A stretch of DNA of 64,000 nucleotides from Methylomarinum vadi (GTDB lineage: Bacteria; Pseudomonadota; Gammaproteobacteria; Methylococcales; Methylomonadaceae): positions 3,918,623 through 3,982,622 of the forward strand of contig NZ_JPON01000001.1 in NCBI RefSeq assembly GCF_000733935.1, read 5' to 3'. The notes below the pieces were generated by a model. That model saw only the letters and a list, made by a program, of their open reading frames with translations, had not been told where the DNA came from and did not search any database. Positions 33,355-42,878 of the stretch are shown here, piece after piece. Numbering within the stretch: the first letter of the stretch is position 1; every line of letters starts with the position of its first letter. A program made the position numbers and the translations under genes.

Positions 33355-34431
33355 ATGGCAAAACCGACTTCACGACAATCCCGTTCTTCCGTAAAAAACA
33401 AATCGCCTCGATCCGCCAAACGCGCTTCCCCGAAACAAGATAAAACGCTTGGCAGTTTCCTGCGCCTGGCCATGTTGGCGATTTTAGAAATAACCGGCTT
33501 GCTGGTGTTGGCGGCCTTGGCGATCGCCGTCATGCTAGGGTATACCTCCACTTGGTTTGCCGGCACCGCGTTGTTGACTCATTTGCTGCCTTTTATCGTC
33601 GGCGTATTGATTCTGGCGGGGTTGCTTGGATTTTTCATGCTGGGCTGGTGGAAACTCCGGCGTCCGCTGCAACGCTTGACGGCTTTCTTGCCGCCGGCGT
33701 TGTCGCTTGGTGCGGCCCTGTTCGCCGCTTGGTCCGTTAGCTACGGCGATATGGCTCCCGCCTTCGTTCAGTTCAAGATGCTGGTCGGGGCCAAGGAAGA
33801 AGCCCGCCGTATCACGCTGGCGCACCAGGTTTATGCGGCCTACCGCCGTCATGGAAACGGTCCCCTGCAACGAATGGTTCAGCGCAGCCAGGCCTATCGG
33901 ACGGTCGTTGAGGAGGCGGCCGAAAGCTTTGGCATCGATCCCGATTTGCTGCTGGGCGTGGCCGCGGCCGAGTCTTCTTTTAGGCCAAGGGACAGCCGCG
34001 ATGGCGGGCGCGGCTTGTTTCAAGTAACCCGCGTGCCGCGGACCGCGCTAAAAGAAGCCGCGATACGCCTCGACGTGCCGAAACCTTCGTTGCGCGTTCC
34101 CCGTCATAATGCTTTCGTCGCCGCGGCGACATTGCATTATTACATGCGCGAAATGGATGACGATCTATTCCTTGGCTTGTTGGCCTACAACATTGGCCCG
34201 CGTAACGGCGGTCTGCGGTTTGTTATGGATCGCTACGGCGTCAACGATTTTGTCACGATACAGCCTTATCTCAAGGAACTGCCGCGCGATTACCCGATAC
34301 GGGTTTTATCTTATGCGCTGGCATTCAGAATCTGGCGGCAACAGGGGCGAATGCTGCCTTATGAGAAAGCCGGCAATGCGCCACTCATCCAGCGCATTGG
34401 CATACCGGGGCTACATGACGATGTATTTTAA
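33355..34431 (+). CDS. Membrane-anchored lytic transglycosylase (SLT domain)
   Basis: A 358-residue protein. A very basic N-terminus (about 35 residues rich in Lys, Arg, Ser) is followed by three hydrophobic segments (about 40-135) and a periplasmic SLT domain. The catalytic glutamate is in GVAAAESSFRPRDS at about residue 205, with GRGLFQVTRV, AAATLHYYMREM and LLAYNIGPRNGG as the other family motifs. It would cut the glycan strands of peptidoglycan. It is not in an obvious operon; a roughly 290-bp gap with no visible signal lies ahead of it. Confidence 0.85.
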   Translation: MAKPTSRQSRSSVKNKSPRSAKRASPKQDKTLGSFLRLAMLAILEITGLLVLAALAIAVMLGYTSTWFAGTALLTHLLPFIVGVLILAGLLGFFMLGWWKLRRPLQRLTAFLPPALSLGAALFAAWSVSYGDMAPAFVQFKMLVGAKEEARRITLAHQVYAAYRRHGNGPLQRMVQRSQAYRTVVEEAAESFGIDPDLLLGVAAAESSFRPRDSRDGGRGLFQVTRVPRTALKEAAIRLDVPKPSLRVPRHNAFVAAATLHYYMREMDDDLFLGLLAYNIGPRNGGLRFVMDRYGVNDFVTIQPYLKELPRDYPIRVLSYALAFRIWRQQGRMLPYEKAGNAPLIQRIGIPGLHDDVF

Positions 34432-34529
34432 ACCGCTACGGTAGTCGGCGGATGAACAGGCCTTTTGGTAGGCGTCGCCAGTCCTCTCTTCCCAATCGCT
34501 ATTTCCTCGTTTGGTTTTTTCATTCGCTG

Positions 34530-34584
34530 TTAACCCAAATTTAACCTTAGGTTAACCCTCTTTAAACCGAGGTCTTTTTATAAT
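34530..34584 (+). promoter_or_regulatory. Promoter with four hexamer repeats at 11-bp period
   Basis: TTAACC at 34530-34535, 34541-34546 and 34552-34557, then TAAACC at 34563-34568, are spaced exactly 11 bp apart. On the minus strand they read GGTTAA/GGTTTA with 5-base spacers, the form of PhoP/PmrA-type direct repeats bound by OmpR-family regulators. The last copy ends 10 bp before a perfect TATAAT (34579-34584), so the repeats occupy the -35 region as for class II activation. The OmpR-family regulator at 40477 in the same gene cluster is the obvious candidate to bind it. Confidence 0.75.
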
Positions 34585-34619
34585 TCGGGCTTTCTTGATT
34601 CAACAACAGGAACAAAGCG

Positions 34620-35327
34620 TTGCGGGCTCGAATTCAGTATCAGTTTGATCGGTTTATTCTGACTCATTTTCTTCTTCCTTTCATGGCGTTTGTGCTGGTT
34701 TTTTCCATTTTGGAATTTTTCCGCCTAGATCTTGATTTGGCCGACTTTTTTTATGATGCAAGCGTTGAACGCTGGCCATGGCGCGATCATTGGCTGACCA
34801 AGACCGTTCTGCATGATTGGGGGCAGATTGTCGATATGGGCTTGGGCGCTTTGGCATTGTCCGTTCTGCTGTTATCACGTTTCATCAAGCCGTTACGGCC
34901 TTATAGCAAAATGTTGCTGTTTCTGTTTATCGCCAGTGTCACCGGCCCGGCCTTGATCGCCGTCTTGAAAAACAGCACCCATATTTATTGTCCCTGGGAT
35001 TTGTCGTTATTTGGCGGCGACAAACCTTATGTCCGGTTGTTCGACTTTGCCAGTTATCCGGCGGCGATAGGCCATTGTTTTCCGGCGGCCCATGCCGGCG
35101 GCGGCTATGCCTTGCTCAGTTTGTATTTTTTTCTGCTGTTGATAAAGCCGGAATATCATTTTGCGGGGCTGTTCAGCGGCCTTTTCCTGGGCTTGGTGTT
35201 TGGCATTACCCAACAAATGCGTGGCGCCCATTTTCTTAGTCATGACGTTTTTTCGCTGGCGATTTGCTGGTTCTCTTCGCTGATTTTATTTGTAGTTCTT
35301 TTCTGGAGGGACGTGCAATGGAAATAA
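34620..35327 (+). CDS. PAP2 family lipid phosphatase (LpxE-like)
   Basis: A 235-residue inner-membrane phosphatase with six helices. The three phosphatase motifs are seen as LKNSTHIYCPWDL (about 120), CFPAAHAGGGYALL (about 154) and RGAHFLSHDVFS (about 200). Proteins of this kind remove phosphate from lipid A or from undecaprenyl/phosphatidyl lipids at the periplasmic face. The start is a TTG at 34620 with AGGAA seven bases upstream; no ATG fits. It is the first gene of the envelope operon and its stop overlaps the next start by 10 bp. Confidence 0.88.
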   Translation: MRARIQYQFDRFILTHFLLPFMAFVLVFSILEFFRLDLDLADFFYDASVERWPWRDHWLTKTVLHDWGQIVDMGLGALALSVLLLSRFIKPLRPYSKMLLFLFIASVTGPALIAVLKNSTHIYCPWDLSLFGGDKPYVRLFDFASYPAAIGHCFPAAHAGGGYALLSLYFFLLLIKPEYHFAGLFSGLFLGLVFGITQQMRGAHFLSHDVFSLAICWFSSLILFVVLFWRDVQWK

Positions 35328-37246
35328 ACAGTTTGCGGCACGGATCGATGAAATCCCGCTTTAGTATTCTGACACTGGCTTTCGTCGTCAGCTTGCCGGT
35401 ATTTGCCCTGTTTCGCTTAATCTTGTTGATCAGACATTATGCAGATATCGACGAGCCATTTTATAAAGTAATCGCGGCGCTATTGCTCGGGTTGGTCCAT
35501 GATGTCGCCTTTCTGAGTTATTTGCTGATTCCTTTCGCGCTTTATTTGCTGCTGGTGCCGAATCGCTTTTACCGTTCAATGGTTAACAAAGTGATCGTCT
35601 ATGTTTTGTTCTTTGCTTGCCTGTACGCCTTGTATTTCGATATGGCGGCGGAATGGTTGTTTTGGAGCGAATTCGGGGTACGATTCAATTTTATCTCGGT
35701 GGATTATCTGATTTACACCCATGAGGTGGTCAATAATATTATCGAATCCTATCCGCTGACCGGATTGTTGAGCGCTATTTTTGTCGTGTCGGTCGTGACA
35801 TTCGCCCTATGCCGGAAAAAAGTGCAGACCCATTTGCTGGTAGAAGACAAATTTTCCAGCCGTTTCAAAATCACGCTGGGTTTGTTGCTGGTGCCGTTAA
35901 TTAGTTATGCGGCGATCGACCAGTCTTGGCATGACATCTCCCGTAACCGGTTTATCAATGAAATAGCGGCCAATGGTCCCTATCAGTTTTTCGCCGCATT
36001 CAAAAATAATGAAATCGACTACCACCGTTTTTATGCCTTGGGGGACGATGAGGAACTGTCCCGGCAAATCAAGCGATTGGTAGGAAACGGCGGCCAGGGG
36101 GGTGATTCGTTACCGTTATACGAAATAGCCAGGTATGTAGACGGCGGTGGCGAGGAAAAACATTTGAATGTCGTGTTGATTACCGTCGAAAGTTTGAGCG
36201 CCGAATTCCTAAGGCATTTTGGCAATAACGAGAATCTAACGCCTTTCATGGACCAATGGTTCGACCAGGGCTTGTTGTTCACTAATTTTTACGCCACCGG
36301 TACCCGTACCACCCGCGGTCTGGAAGCGTTGACATTGTCGATTCCCCCCACGCCAGGCCGTTCCATCGTCAAACGGCCGGACAATGCCAAGATGTTCAGC
36401 CTGGGGCGGGTATTTCAGCAAAAAGGCTACGATACGGTGTTTTTGTACGGCGGACGCGGTTATTTCGATAACATGAACGCTTTTTTCTCCGGAAACGGTT
36501 ACCGTATCATCGATCAAACCGATCTGAGCGAGCAGGAAATTCATTTCGAAAATGCCTGGGGAGTCGCCGATGACGATCTGCTCAGCCGCGCCCTGAAGGA
36601 GGCCGACAGCGATTATGCGCAACGCAAGCCATTTTTATTTCAGATCATGACCACCAGTAATCACCGCCCCTACACGTATCCCGAGGGCAGAATCGATATT
36701 CCTTCGGGTACCGGGCGTTCCGGAGGCGTAAAATACACCGATTATGCCATCGGAAAATTCATTAAAGCGGCGCAAAATAGGCCCTGGTTTGAAGACACGG
36801 TTTTCGTGGTGGTCGCCGATCATTGTGCCGGAAGCGCGCGCAAGGCCGAATTGCCGGTGGATAAATATCATATTCCGCTGTTTATGTACTCGCCCAAAAA
36901 TATCCAGCCTGGCAAAATTGATACTTTGTCCAGTCAGATTGATGTCGCACCCACTCTATTGGGCTTGTTGAATTTCAGCTATGAAAGCCGCTTTTTTGGG
37001 AAGGATATTCTGAAAATGCGGCCGCAACAAGGACGAGCGCTGATCGGTAACTATCAGAAACTGGGCTTGTTCAAGAACGATAAGCTGGTTTATTTGGCCC
37101 CCCGGCGGCAAGTTTTCGTCGTCGAGGACCCGCTCGCCAAGGCCGTTCAACTCAAGCCGGAACAAGCGTCAGATTTAGTTGCGGAAAACATGGCATATTA
37201 TCAGGCAGCCGATTATATTTGGACACATCGTTTGAACCGGTATTGA
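35318..37246 (+). CDS. LtaS/OpgB-like phosphotransferase (sulfatase fold)
   Basis: A 642-residue protein with five N-terminal helices (to about residue 200) and a periplasmic sulfatase-fold domain. NVVLITVESLSAEF (about 285) gives the first metal ligand, GTRTTRGLEAL (about 330) the nucleophile threonine, and VVVADHCAGSA (about 505) the Asp-His metal pair. Such enzymes transfer phosphoglycerol or phosphoethanolamine to glycans or lipids. GGAGG stands eight bases before the ATG at 35318, inside the end of the PAP2 gene. In this setting, between a PAP2 phosphatase and an ArnT-like enzyme, lipid A or core sugar modification is likely. Confidence 0.87.
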   Translation: MEINSLRHGSMKSRFSILTLAFVVSLPVFALFRLILLIRHYADIDEPFYKVIAALLLGLVHDVAFLSYLLIPFALYLLLVPNRFYRSMVNKVIVYVLFFACLYALYFDMAAEWLFWSEFGVRFNFISVDYLIYTHEVVNNIIESYPLTGLLSAIFVVSVVTFALCRKKVQTHLLVEDKFSSRFKITLGLLLVPLISYAAIDQSWHDISRNRFINEIAANGPYQFFAAFKNNEIDYHRFYALGDDEELSRQIKRLVGNGGQGGDSLPLYEIARYVDGGGEEKHLNVVLITVESLSAEFLRHFGNNENLTPFMDQWFDQGLLFTNFYATGTRTTRGLEALTLSIPPTPGRSIVKRPDNAKMFSLGRVFQQKGYDTVFLYGGRGYFDNMNAFFSGNGYRIIDQTDLSEQEIHFENAWGVADDDLLSRALKEADSDYAQRKPFLFQIMTTSNHRPYTYPEGRIDIPSGTGRSGGVKYTDYAIGKFIKAAQNRPWFEDTVFVVVADHCAGSARKAELPVDKYHIPLFMYSPKNIQPGKIDTLSSQIDVAPTLLGLLNFSYESRFFGKDILKMRPQQGRALIGNYQKLGLFKNDKLVYLAPRRQVFVVEDPLAKAVQLKPEQASDLVAENMAYYQAADYIWTHRLNRY

Positions 37247-37253
37247 GCAACTC

Positions 37254-38186
37254 TTGACTCGTTTAACTAACTCCTTGGTTGGCTACGCCTGGCTGTCGAT
37301 CGCGGCCGCTGTTGCAACAATTTTGTTGAAATCCTATGCCTACTGGTTAACAGGGTCGGTGGGATTGTTGTCCGATGCGCTGGAGTCATTGATTAATCTG
37401 GCCGCCGCCGTGATCGCTTTGCTGGCGTTGACGATCGCCGCCAAGCCGCCGGATCAAAAACATGCCTACGGCCATGAAAAAATCGAATATTTCTCCAGCG
37501 GCGCCGAAGGCGTCATGATCATGCTGGCCGCGCTCAGCATCATCGCGGCAGCCTTGAACAGAGTTCAAAACCCCCAACCTATACAACAGCTGGATATCGG
37601 TCTGGCTGTTTCTTTTTTGGCTTCATTGATCAATCTATTGGTTGCGCGAATTCTGATACGGGTCGGCAAGCGGCGCCGTTCGATCACCCTGGAGGCGGAC
37701 GGCAGGCATCTGCTGACCGATGTGTGGACGACGGCCGGCGTGATCGCCGGTGTCGGTGCGATCGCCATACTGGAATGGCTGGGTTATCAGGGATGGGAAA
37801 TACTCGATCCGATCATCGCCATGCTGGTGGCCGTGAATATTATTTGGTCGGGTATCGGATTAATGCGGCGCACTGTCGCCGGTTTGATGGATGTTTCGTT
37901 GACCAGTCGCGAACAACAAAAGATCAGGTTCGTTCTGGATCGGTTCGCCCAGCAGCAGGGCGTCGATTATCACGCCTTGCGCACACGTTATGCCGGCAAT
38001 CGGCGCTTCATGTCGGTCCATATATTGGTGCCGGGCGACTGGTCGGTTAAGCAGGGACACGATCTGGTGGAACGGATCGAGAACGAAATCCGGGATCGCT
38101 TCGATATTATCGATATCGATACCCATTTGGAGCCGATAGAGGATATGGCCTCTTGGCGGCATTTTAATCGATTACCCGAGGAATAA
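37254..38186 (+). CDS. Cation diffusion facilitator (CDF) transporter
   Basis: A 310-residue metal/proton antiporter. Six helices fill residues 1-205. SVGLLSDALESLIN in helix 2 and GRHLLTDVWTTAGV in helix 5 carry the Asp/His pairs of the transport site, and the C-terminal cytoplasmic ferredoxin-like domain (about 210-300) shows VDYHALRTRYAGNRRFMSVH. It exports divalent metals such as zinc, iron or manganese; which one cannot be told. It starts with TTG seven bases after the preceding stop, so it is in the operon. Confidence 0.9.
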   Translation: MTRLTNSLVGYAWLSIAAAVATILLKSYAYWLTGSVGLLSDALESLINLAAAVIALLALTIAAKPPDQKHAYGHEKIEYFSSGAEGVMIMLAALSIIAAALNRVQNPQPIQQLDIGLAVSFLASLINLLVARILIRVGKRRRSITLEADGRHLLTDVWTTAGVIAGVGAIAILEWLGYQGWEILDPIIAMLVAVNIIWSGIGLMRRTVAGLMDVSLTSREQQKIRFVLDRFAQQQGVDYHALRTRYAGNRRFMSVHILVPGDWSVKQGHDLVERIENEIRDRFDIIDIDTHLEPIEDMASWRHFNRLPEE

Positions 38187-38188
38187 GC

Positions 38189-38758
38189 ATGAGTCATCAA
38201 AAAATATTGGTTTGGGATCTACCCGTCAGGGTTTTTCACTGGTCGCTGGTATTGGCGTTCTTTATAGCCTATTTTAGCGAAGACGATTTTTTGACGGCGC
38301 ATGTCTGGGCCGGCTACACGGCCGGCGGTCTGGTGTTGTTTCGTATTATTTGGGGATTCATTGGCAATCGTTACGCCCGTTTTGCCGATTTTCTGTGTTC
38401 TCCCGTTACGGCCTGGCATTACCTGAAGGACGTAATGGCGTTCAAGGCCCGGCGTTACCTCGGCCATAATCCGGCCGGCGCCTGGATGATTGTATTGTTG
38501 CTGTTTTTTTTACTCCTGACGACGTTGAGCGGCCTGGTCGTTTATGCCGCCGATCAAGGGTCGGGACCATTAGCGGGCATGGTCAGTCAGAAGTACGAGG
38601 ACTGGTGGGAAGAAGCGCATGAATTTTGCGCCAATTTTACCTTGTTGTTAGTCGTTCTGCATGTGTTGGGCGTGTTATTGGAAAGCTTCGTTCATCGTGA
38701 AAATCTGGTTAGGTCGATGTGGCATGGTTATAAAAACAGCGATGTTGAAAATGATTGA
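38189..38758 (+). CDS. Cytochrome b561 family protein
   Basis: A 189-residue four-helix membrane cytochrome. WDLPVRVFHWSLVLAFF (heme histidine in helix 1), FLTAHVWAGYT (helix 2), and EAHEFCANFTLLLVVLHVLGVLLES (histidines of helix 4, given in part) supply four heme ligands for two b hemes. It moves electrons across or within the inner membrane. It follows the CDF gene after two bases. The link to the lipid A genes is unclear. Confidence 0.88.
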   Translation: MSHQKILVWDLPVRVFHWSLVLAFFIAYFSEDDFLTAHVWAGYTAGGLVLFRIIWGFIGNRYARFADFLCSPVTAWHYLKDVMAFKARRYLGHNPAGAWMIVLLLFFLLLTTLSGLVVYAADQGSGPLAGMVSQKYEDWWEEAHEFCANFTLLLVVLHVLGVLLESFVHRENLVRSMWHGYKNSDVEND

Positions 38759-38799
38759 AGTGTTTTGGGCTAGCGGAAGATAGATGAATAGTTTAAGCA

Positions 38800-40443
38800 A
38801 TGAAGGAAAAAAGCCTTAAAATGAACGACTTTAGCGGAAGTTTTATAGATCACAAGACGGTGAGCATCATCCAAAACAAATATTTGCCTTATTGGTTGGC
38901 GAGCGCTTTTTTCGTGATCGATTTATTCATTCGGCCGTTATTGCCGATCGATGAAACACGCTATGTCGCGGTTGCTTGGGAAATGTGGTTGAGAGGCGAC
39001 TTTTTAGTCCCTTATCTAAACGGCGAGCCATACAGCCATAAACCGCCGTTATTTTTCTGGTTGATGCATTTAGGGTGGTTGTTGTTTGGCGTCAACGACT
39101 GGACGCCGCGTTTGATTGCTCCGGCTTTTTCTTTATTAAGCATGGCTTTAATGGGGCGCTTGGCCGGGCTGTTGTGGCCTGGGCGACCGGCGATTCCACA
39201 ATTAAGCCAATTCATCTTGTTCGGTTTTTTCTTCTGGGCGATTAGCAGCACGTTGACGATGTTCGACGTGATGCTGAGCTTTTTTGTCTTGCTCGGGATC
39301 TATCTGCTTTATGCCATAGCGGTCCGAGGCTTGACGTGGGGGCGGTGGCTGATGCTGGCCATGACGGTCGCCTTGGGAATTTTAGGCAAGGGGCCGGTGG
39401 TTTTGTTGCACCTGTTGTTTATCGTATTGATGGCGCCGTTATGGCAACGGGATTTGCCGAAAAGAATGACCTGGGTAACATGGTATGGCGCCATTTTCGG
39501 GGCATTATTGCTCGGTATCGGATTGGCGTTATGTTGGGCGTTGCCGGCTGCATATTATGGAGGCGAGGACTACGGGCGGGCCATTTTATGGGGGCAAACC
39601 AGCGGCAGAATCGTCAAGTCGTTTGCGCATCAGTTACCCTGGTGGTGGTATTTCAAATTAATGCCGTTATTGCTGTTGCCGTGGATACTTTGGCCCCCAG
39701 TGTGGCGAGGGTTTGTGAACGTCAAACCCTTGGATGGGGGGATTAAGTTTTGTCTGTACTGGATTGTTCCGGTAATCCTGGTTTTCTGCCTGATTAGCGG
39801 CAAACGTGTGCATTATTTGCTGCCTTTGTTTCCGGCGATTGCTCTGCTCTTGGCGCGTTTGATTGATCGCTTGTCGGAGGAAGCGGAGGGGTGGCAAAAA
39901 TATCACCGGGTACTGTTTTGGCTCATTGTCGTTTTCGCCTTGGCAGGATTGGTCTTTGCAGGGATGAACGAAATATATGATTGGTTGCCTATATTACATG
40001 CACTGTCGCCATTATGGCTATTGGTGTTGTTGGGGGTTGCCGTCGGGTTGGCACGAAAGCCGGCTAATAGTTTACTGGAGGCCACTGCGAAACTGAGCCT
40101 ATTGACGGCCGTGGTTTCTCTTACCATTGCCGGCGGTTATTTTCAGGTTGCCGGCGAGCGACACGATGTGAGCGATACCAGTCGAGTGCTCGCGGGCATA
40201 CAACAACAGGGTGGAAAAATACTGTATAAAGGTAAATATCATGGCGAGTATCATTTTGCCGCACGCTTGCGGCAGCCTATTCAGCCGATAAATAGTATCG
40301 CCGAATGGGAGGCTTCGTATCCCGGAACGTATTTAATCATCCGGTTTGATCGGAAATTGCCCGAGATAGCCGGGAAACTGTTATTTCGGCATGCCGACAG
40401 GGGGCAAAATGTTGCTATTTTTCGACATCCATCATTGTCATAA
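38800..40443 (+). CDS. ArnT-like lipid A glycosyltransferase (GT39/GT83 type)
   Basis: A 547-residue polytopic membrane protein with about twelve helices. The first periplasmic loop carries PIDETRYVAVAWEMW, then PYLNGEPYSHKPPLFFWLM, the conserved Asp-Glu and Lys-Pro-Pro of ArnT-type enzymes that move aminoarabinose or another sugar from undecaprenyl phosphate onto lipid A. The C-terminal periplasmic domain is shorter than in ArnT. The ArnC-like GT2 enzyme at 43150 could make the lipid-linked donor. A second ATG at 38821 (MNDFSG) is possible. Confidence 0.85.
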   Translation: MKEKSLKMNDFSGSFIDHKTVSIIQNKYLPYWLASAFFVIDLFIRPLLPIDETRYVAVAWEMWLRGDFLVPYLNGEPYSHKPPLFFWLMHLGWLLFGVNDWTPRLIAPAFSLLSMALMGRLAGLLWPGRPAIPQLSQFILFGFFFWAISSTLTMFDVMLSFFVLLGIYLLYAIAVRGLTWGRWLMLAMTVALGILGKGPVVLLHLLFIVLMAPLWQRDLPKRMTWVTWYGAIFGALLLGIGLALCWALPAAYYGGEDYGRAILWGQTSGRIVKSFAHQLPWWWYFKLMPLLLLPWILWPPVWRGFVNVKPLDGGIKFCLYWIVPVILVFCLISGKRVHYLLPLFPAIALLLARLIDRLSEEAEGWQKYHRVLFWLIVVFALAGLVFAGMNEIYDWLPILHALSPLWLLVLLGVAVGLARKPANSLLEATAKLSLLTAVVSLTIAGGYFQVAGERHDVSDTSRVLAGIQQQGGKILYKGKYHGEYHFAARLRQPIQPINSIAEWEASYPGTYLIIRFDRKLPEIAGKLLFRHADRGQNVAIFRHPSLS

Positions 40444-40476
40444 TTAGCATGTACAATTCAAATTCTGTTCATAAAC

Positions 40477-41166
40477 ATGCGCTTGTTGATTATTGAAGAC
40501 AATCGCGACTTATTGTTGGAATTGACGGATTTTTTCGAAACCCAAGGTCATGTGGTGGACACCGCATTCGATGGTATCACCGGTTTACACCTCGCCGTGG
40601 TCAACGATTACGACGTGCTGATTCTGGATCTGGGGTTGCCGGGCATGGACGGTCTAGAAATGTGTCGGCGATTGCGGGATGATGCGGGTAAATGGCAACC
40701 TGTGTTGATGTTAACGGCTAGGGATACGTTGAACGATCGGTTGTTGGGGTTCGAGCATGGAGCGGATGATTATTTGGTAAAGCCGTTTGCGTTGAAAGAA
40801 TTGCAGATGCGAATTCAAGCATTGGCCAGACGGGGAGGGGGTCGGCAAACAACATCCATTCTACGTTGCGCCGACTTGGAGTTAAACCTGGAAACGCATC
40901 AGGTCAAGCGTGATGGCAAAGAAATAGAATTGACGGTGATTGAGTTTCAAATATTGGAATTGCTGATGCGGCGCAGCCCGAAAGTGGTTAGCAAAAATGA
41001 AATCTCCTTTACAATTTGGGGGGATAATCCGCCCGATGCCGATGTGTTAAAAGTCCATATTCATCATTTACGTAGCGCCATCGACAAACCGTTTACGGAA
41101 AATTTATTGCAAACAGTGCGCGGCATCGGTTACAAGCTTCAGTGCAGGCATGCCTTATCGTCTTAA
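40477..41166 (+). CDS. OmpR-family response regulator (PmrA/QseB-like)
   Basis: A 229-residue two-domain regulator. The receiver has the acidic pocket (E7, D8), the phospho-acceptor D51 in LILDLGLPGMDG, the switch threonine in LMLTARD and the lysine in YLVKPFA. The C-terminal winged helix ends VHIHHLRSAIDKPF...LLQTVRGIGYKL, typical of OmpR/PhoB proteins. It is followed by its kinase with a 17-bp overlap. The four 11-bp repeats ahead of the PAP2 gene are a likely target, so it may control this envelope operon. Confidence 0.93.
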   Translation: MRLLIIEDNRDLLLELTDFFETQGHVVDTAFDGITGLHLAVVNDYDVLILDLGLPGMDGLEMCRRLRDDAGKWQPVLMLTARDTLNDRLLGFEHGADDYLVKPFALKELQMRIQALARRGGGRQTTSILRCADLELNLETHQVKRDGKEIELTVIEFQILELLMRRSPKVVSKNEISFTIWGDNPPDADVLKVHIHHLRSAIDKPFTENLLQTVRGIGYKLQCRHALSS

Positions 41167-42415
41167 TATCCGTTACCGGATTTTTTTAACCTATCCATTA
41201 CTGGGGTTTTTGATCAGTCTGCTCGTTGTCCTGTTCTTTGTCGTTTCCTTCGATATGCTGGAAAGACAGTTCATGGATAATTTTCTGTTGGAAGAGCTGG
41301 ACCATTTTATCGAAAGTAATCGGCGCAACCCGGCGTTGACCCAACAATTTGCCAAGCATTGGCAGACCTATAAGATCGATGCCGATCATCCCGTCGAATT
41401 TCTCGATTTTTTATCGGCCTATCCGCCCGGTACCTATGACGTCGTGTTTCGGGGCAGTATGCATGATGTCGGAATTGCCGAACAAAATGGTGCGCGCTAT
41501 TACATTCTCTATAACGATCAGGCGTTGGAGTCGCTGGAAATCAATTTGATCGTTTTTCTGGCTGCCGGCGGTGCCTTGATCGTTTGGGCCGCAACCGCTT
41601 ATGGTTTGTGGTTTTCCAAAAGAGTGTTGAGGCCTGTCATGACGTTGGCCGATGAGGTCAAGGCACTCGATTTAAACAATGGGGAGGCGATAGAAGTAAA
41701 AAATTATGCCCAGGACGAGGTTGGATTTTTGGCTTCCGAATTCGACACGTATGTTAATAGGATCAAAAACCTGATTGAACGGGAACGGGAGTTTACCGCC
41801 AATGCCAGTCATGAATTGAGAACGCCGTTGACGATTATCAAAACCGCAACGGAATCGTTGTTGTTACGGCAAGATTTGCCGGAAGATTTTGAAACGAGAC
41901 TGCGGCGAATCGAGAGGGCGGCCAATGAAATGAGCGAGCGTTTGCAGGTTTTGTTGATTTTATCGCGAGAACCGGAAAGTTCCGCGCGAATGGAGGAAAT
42001 CACCGATCTCGTTAATGTGTTGGAACAATTGCTGGACGATTATGAGTCAATGCGTCCATCTACCGTGACAATTTATAAAAAAATTACTTCCCGCCCATTG
42101 ATTCGAGCGCCAAGAGCCATGGTTTCCATTGTTCTCGGCAATGTCATCAAGAATGCCTTTTCCTACACTAGAGAAGGGGGGATCGGTTTCGAGGTCACGG
42201 ATAGGATGTTGAAAATTGCCGATTCCGGCCAAGGTATTGCGCAAAAAAATATGGAACATATCTTTGAAAGAGGCTACAAAGGCAGGGGAAGCGATGGACA
42301 GGGCTTGGGTCTTTCATTGGTACAGCGTATTTGCGCGTACTATCATTGGCGGTTATCCATCGACAGTGTTCCCGGCCAGGGAACGACGGTGATACTCATC
42401 TTCGACAATCAATGA
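41150..42415 (+). CDS. Sensor histidine kinase (PmrB/QseC-like)
   Basis: A 421-residue kinase with two membrane helices (about 12-35 and 128-150) around a small periplasmic region of about 90 residues, a HAMP-like linker, the H box ANASHELRTPLTII (His at about 222), the N box LGNVIKNAFSYT, ADSGQGI and GQGLGLSLV. It overlaps the regulator gene and is its partner. The periplasmic part has no obvious ExxE iron site, so the signal is unknown. Confidence 0.92.
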   Translation: MPYRLNIRYRIFLTYPLLGFLISLLVVLFFVVSFDMLERQFMDNFLLEELDHFIESNRRNPALTQQFAKHWQTYKIDADHPVEFLDFLSAYPPGTYDVVFRGSMHDVGIAEQNGARYYILYNDQALESLEINLIVFLAAGGALIVWAATAYGLWFSKRVLRPVMTLADEVKALDLNNGEAIEVKNYAQDEVGFLASEFDTYVNRIKNLIEREREFTANASHELRTPLTIIKTATESLLLRQDLPEDFETRLRRIERAANEMSERLQVLLILSREPESSARMEEITDLVNVLEQLLDDYESMRPSTVTIYKKITSRPLIRAPRAMVSIVLGNVIKNAFSYTREGGIGFEVTDRMLKIADSGQGIAQKNMEHIFERGYKGRGSDGQGLGLSLVQRICAYYHWRLSIDSVPGQGTTVILIFDNQ

Positions 42416-42504
42416 CTATCCCTCAGCAGTTTGTAGTCGATTGCTGATTGCTGGTTCACCCTATGTCAATGTCTAAGCTATCTTATTCCATTTGAAATCA
42501 GTTT

Positions 42505-42759
42505 TTGCGTTGCAGTCATAATATTGAAGCGAAACTGGTTCTGTATATCGGCAGTCCATCGTCGGCTAGTCGGGTTCGATTGTTGCTCAAAGGGAAAGCG
42601 GTTATTGAACAACACGACCGCTGGCCGCCTGATACCTGCCTCAATCATTACAGTGCGTTGGTATTACCGATAGAGGAAAGTGGCATATCCGAGTTGGCGG
42701 GATTGAGCACTAAAGGCGAATATATTAGGGGGGCGACAAGATCAAGGTTAAAAACTTAA
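42505..42759 (+). CDS. Possible small hypothetical protein
   Basis: A TTG-started frame of 84 residues (core LVLYIGSPSSASRVRLLLKG, then HYSALVLPIEESGISEL). Its composition looks like real protein, perhaps a damaged receiver-like or regulatory fragment, but there is no clear ribosome binding site and I recognise no family. The surrounding 463-bp gap (42416-42878) holds otherwise only a hairpin. Confidence 0.3.
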   Translation: MRCSHNIEAKLVLYIGSPSSASRVRLLLKGKAVIEQHDRWPPDTCLNHYSALVLPIEESGISELAGLSTKGEYIRGATRSRLKT

Positions 42760-42839
42760 TCTTGTCGGTGTTTGCCGGAGGTTTTAAGGATTATTTAGTT
42801 GGCAACACTCTGTATTATCGGGTCCTTTCGAACAATTGA

Positions 42840-42860
42840 GACCGGGTGCAATGCCCGGTC
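42840..42860. terminator. Hairpin between convergent envelope genes
   Basis: GACCGGG and CCCGGTC form a perfect 7-bp stem with a 7-base loop, 19 bp past the stop of the minus-strand LAB_N gene. It probably ends that transcript, without a strong T-run. Confidence 0.5.
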
Positions 42861-42878
42861 ACTCAGGTGAGGACATTA

